From Novosphingobium guangzhouense (lineage in GTDB: Bacteria; Pseudomonadota; Alphaproteobacteria; Sphingomonadales; Sphingomonadaceae), in NCBI RefSeq assembly GCF_002896965.1, contig NZ_LYMM01000034.1, positions 1-64,000 of the forward strand: a stretch of DNA of 64,000 nucleotides, read 5' to 3'. Positions 62,729-64,000 of the stretch are shown in pieces; the first letter of the stretch is position 1; the number at the start of each line of letters is the position of its first letter. The translations under genes were made by a program, and so were the position numbers. Under the pieces are notes generated by a model that worked only from the letters and a program-made list of their open reading frames with translations, did no database searches and was not told the origin of the DNA.

Positions 62729-63826
62729 CTACATTTTGAGAATGGCCTTGATCGCCTTGCCGGTCTTTTCGGTATCCTCGACGGCCTGGTTGATCTGGTC
62801 GAGATCATAGAAGGTGCAGAGCTTCTCGAACGGGAACAGCCCGGCCTTCTGCATCGCAATCAGTTGCGGGATGAAGACCTGCGGGGTGCTCGATCCTTCG
62901 ACTACGCCACGCAACTTGCGGCCAAATAGCATGTTGTTCATGTCTAGCGAAAATTCGGTGCCCAGTTGCGCCCCGCCGACCACTGCGGTTTCACCCATGT
63001 TGTGCGTGCTGTCCACCGCCGAGCGCAGCACCGCTGGAATGGCGGTAGTATCCATGGCATAGTCGGCGCCGCCACCGGTCATCGCGACGATCGCTTCCTG
63101 AGCGTTGACCGTGTTGGCGTCGATCACATCGGTGGCGCCCAGTTCACGCGCCAGTTCCAAGCGGCCTGCGTTGCGGTCAACCGCGATGATCTTGAGGCAG
63201 CCCGAGGCCTTGGCGGCCATCACTGCGCTGAGGCCCACCGACCCGACCCCGAAGATCGCGATCGAGGAGCCAGGTTCGGGACAAAGCGCATTGAGGATGC
63301 TGCCCGCCCCGGTCTGGATGCCGCAGCCCAGTGGGCCCAAAAGTTCGATCTGTGCGTCGTCGGCAACCTTGACGCAGTTGTTTTCCGACGCGATCGAATA
63401 GGTCGCGAACGAGGATTGCCCGAAGAAGCAGGCGTTGACCTCTTGGCCGTGGCGGGTAATCGGCGTCGAACCATCCAGGCGGCGGCCCATGAAATTGAGC
63501 GGGAACAGGCTCGGACAGTAGGCCTGATGCCCCTTGAGGCACGATGGACAGGTGCCGCAATAGCTGAAGGAGAGCACGACCTTGTCGCCTGGCTTGACAG
63601 TGGTCACGCCGCGTCCGACCTTTTCGACAACGCCCGAACCTTCATGACCCAGCACCGCCGGCAGCGGCGTCGGGTAATATTGATCGCGAACCGTCAGGTC
63701 GGTATGACACATGCCAGCTGCAGCAACCTTGACCAGCACTTCGCCGTCGCGCGGATCCTCGATTGAGACGTTATCCAGAACGAATTCACCACCCTGACGC
63801 TCAATAATTGCCGCGTATGCGTCCAT
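62729..63826 (-). CDS. Zinc-dependent aryl-alcohol dehydrogenase (XylB-like)
   Basis: 365 residues of the medium-chain dehydrogenase family: GMCHTDL and GHEGSGVVE give catalytic zinc ligands, a four-cysteine structural zinc site spans YCGTCPSCLKGHQAYC, and FGVGSVGLSAV is the NAD site. Length and sequence fit benzyl-alcohol dehydrogenase XylB (366). It would oxidise an aromatic alcohol to an aldehyde, for which several ALDHs are present in the window. It lies 42 bases after the truncated oxygenase beta gene. Confidence 0.87.
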   Translation of the reverse strand: MDAYAAIIERQGGEFVLDNVSIEDPRDGEVLVKVAAAGMCHTDLTVRDQYYPTPLPAVLGHEGSGVVEKVGRGVTTVKPGDKVVLSFSYCGTCPSCLKGHQAYCPSLFPLNFMGRRLDGSTPITRHGQEVNACFFGQSSFATYSIASENNCVKVADDAQIELLGPLGCGIQTGAGSILNALCPEPGSSIAIFGVGSVGLSAVMAAKASGCLKIIAVDRNAGRLELARELGATDVIDANTVNAQEAIVAMTGGGADYAMDTTAIPAVLRSAVDSTHNMGETAVVGGAQLGTEFSLDMNNMLFGRKLRGVVEGSSTPQVFIPQLIAMQKAGLFPFEKLCTFYDLDQINQAVEDTEKTGKAIKAILKM

Positions 63827-63868
63827 TATTTCTCTCCCGTTTCCTGATTTCTATTTGATCGAATTTGC

Positions 63869-64000
63869 TTATGCGAAGAAATAGAGATTCTTGTCCTGCA
63901 CGACGCGCGCGTCGATATTCAGCTTCCTGCTGAATACCTTGAAGCCGCTATCTGTTTTCCGCAGCTTGTCTTCGCGTCCCAGCGTGTGCACGTAAACTTC
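63869..64000 (-). CDS. Ring-hydroxylating oxygenase beta subunit, C-terminal fragment cut by window edge
   Basis: The last 43 codons are visible, ending at TAA 63869-63871. The protein ends with VYVHTLGREDKL, KVFSRKLNID and KNLYFFA, the typical C-terminal sheet of Rieske oxygenase beta subunits (NahAd/BphA2 group: GRxDxLR ... DKNL). It is clearly different from the three complete beta subunits in the window. An alpha subunit would be expected beyond the right edge. Confidence 0.7.
   Translation of the reverse strand, partial: EVYVHTLGREDKLRKTDSGFKVFSRKLNIDARVVQDKNLYFFA

Noticed and set aside
1..64000. CRISPR arrays, tRNA or rRNA genes, riboswitches and replication origins
   Set aside because: No regularly spaced repeats, no cloverleaf or rRNA-like stretch and no iteron array were noticed by reading; a dedicated scan was not possible.

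Overview
The window looks like an aromatic-catabolism region of a sphingomonad (Novosphingobium/Sphingobium type). The DNA is GC-rich. It carries the characteristic sphingomonad order bphC - Rieske ferredoxin - Rieske beta - Rieske alpha - nahD, a xyl-like meta-cleavage operon on the opposite strand, and two tandem TonB-dependent receptors. The genus cannot be fixed from sequence reading alone, and nothing shows whether this is plasmid or chromosome. The left edge cuts an IS5-family transposase and the right edge cuts a ring-hydroxylating dioxygenase beta subunit, so the catabolic region continues on the right.

Left part (0.26-20.9 kb). A BenC/XylZ-type reductase (+ strand) faces a long minus-strand series. 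The first minus operon (17.0 to 11.7 kb) encodes benzoate/toluate dioxygenase (xylXY-like), a PdxA-like dehydrogenase, a salicylate-hydroxylase/anthranilate-dioxygenase-like alpha/beta pair and a BphK-like GST, and ends at a hairpin terminator. The second (11.5 to 1.36 kb) encodes a complete meta pathway: ring-fission hydrolase, catechol 2,3-dioxygenase, HbpS-like protein, semialdehyde dehydrogenase, hydratase, acetaldehyde dehydrogenase, aldolase, decarboxylase, tautomerase, XylT-like ferredoxin, an aldehyde dehydrogenase and a BphB-like dehydrogenase. Divergently from 17.2 kb run bphC, a Rieske ferredoxin, a second oxygenase pair and an HCCA isomerase.

Middle part (20.9-36.8 kb, + strand). 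Two TonB receptors and a succinate-semialdehyde-type dehydrogenase precede an eight-gene block: UbiX, an unknown Tat-exported protein, two p-cresol methylhydroxylase/VAO-type flavoproteins, an aldehyde dehydrogenase, UbiD, a VdcD-like subunit and a lipoprotein cytochrome c. This suggests side-chain oxidation of a 4-alkylphenol to a hydroxybenzoate followed by non-oxidative decarboxylation. A 407-bp gap and a glutaryl-CoA dehydrogenase follow.

Right part (36.9-64 kb). A minus-strand operon carries beta-oxidation genes together with three enzymes resembling methylsuccinyl-CoA dehydrogenase, mesaconyl-CoA C1-C4 transferase and mesaconyl-C4-CoA hydratase. This looks like a route for a methyl-branched dicarboxylic acid. 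Then come a second ring-fission-product hydrolase diverging from an HpaH/HpaI-like hydratase-aldolase pair, a CoA-transferase, an MFS transporter and an IclR regulator, the only regulator seen. Beyond it are a desaturase-like di-iron enzyme, a flavin monooxygenase, two ketopantoate-reductase-like enzymes, BphX-like and DUF1330 proteins, a tartrate-dehydrogenase-like enzyme, a DHDPS-family aldolase, pyruvate phosphate dikinase and a XylB-like alcohol dehydrogenase.

An 18-bp motif resembling CGTTTGACATGGTGCAAT occurs in five promoter regions across the window, including that of the IclR gene itself, so these scattered operons may be one regulon.
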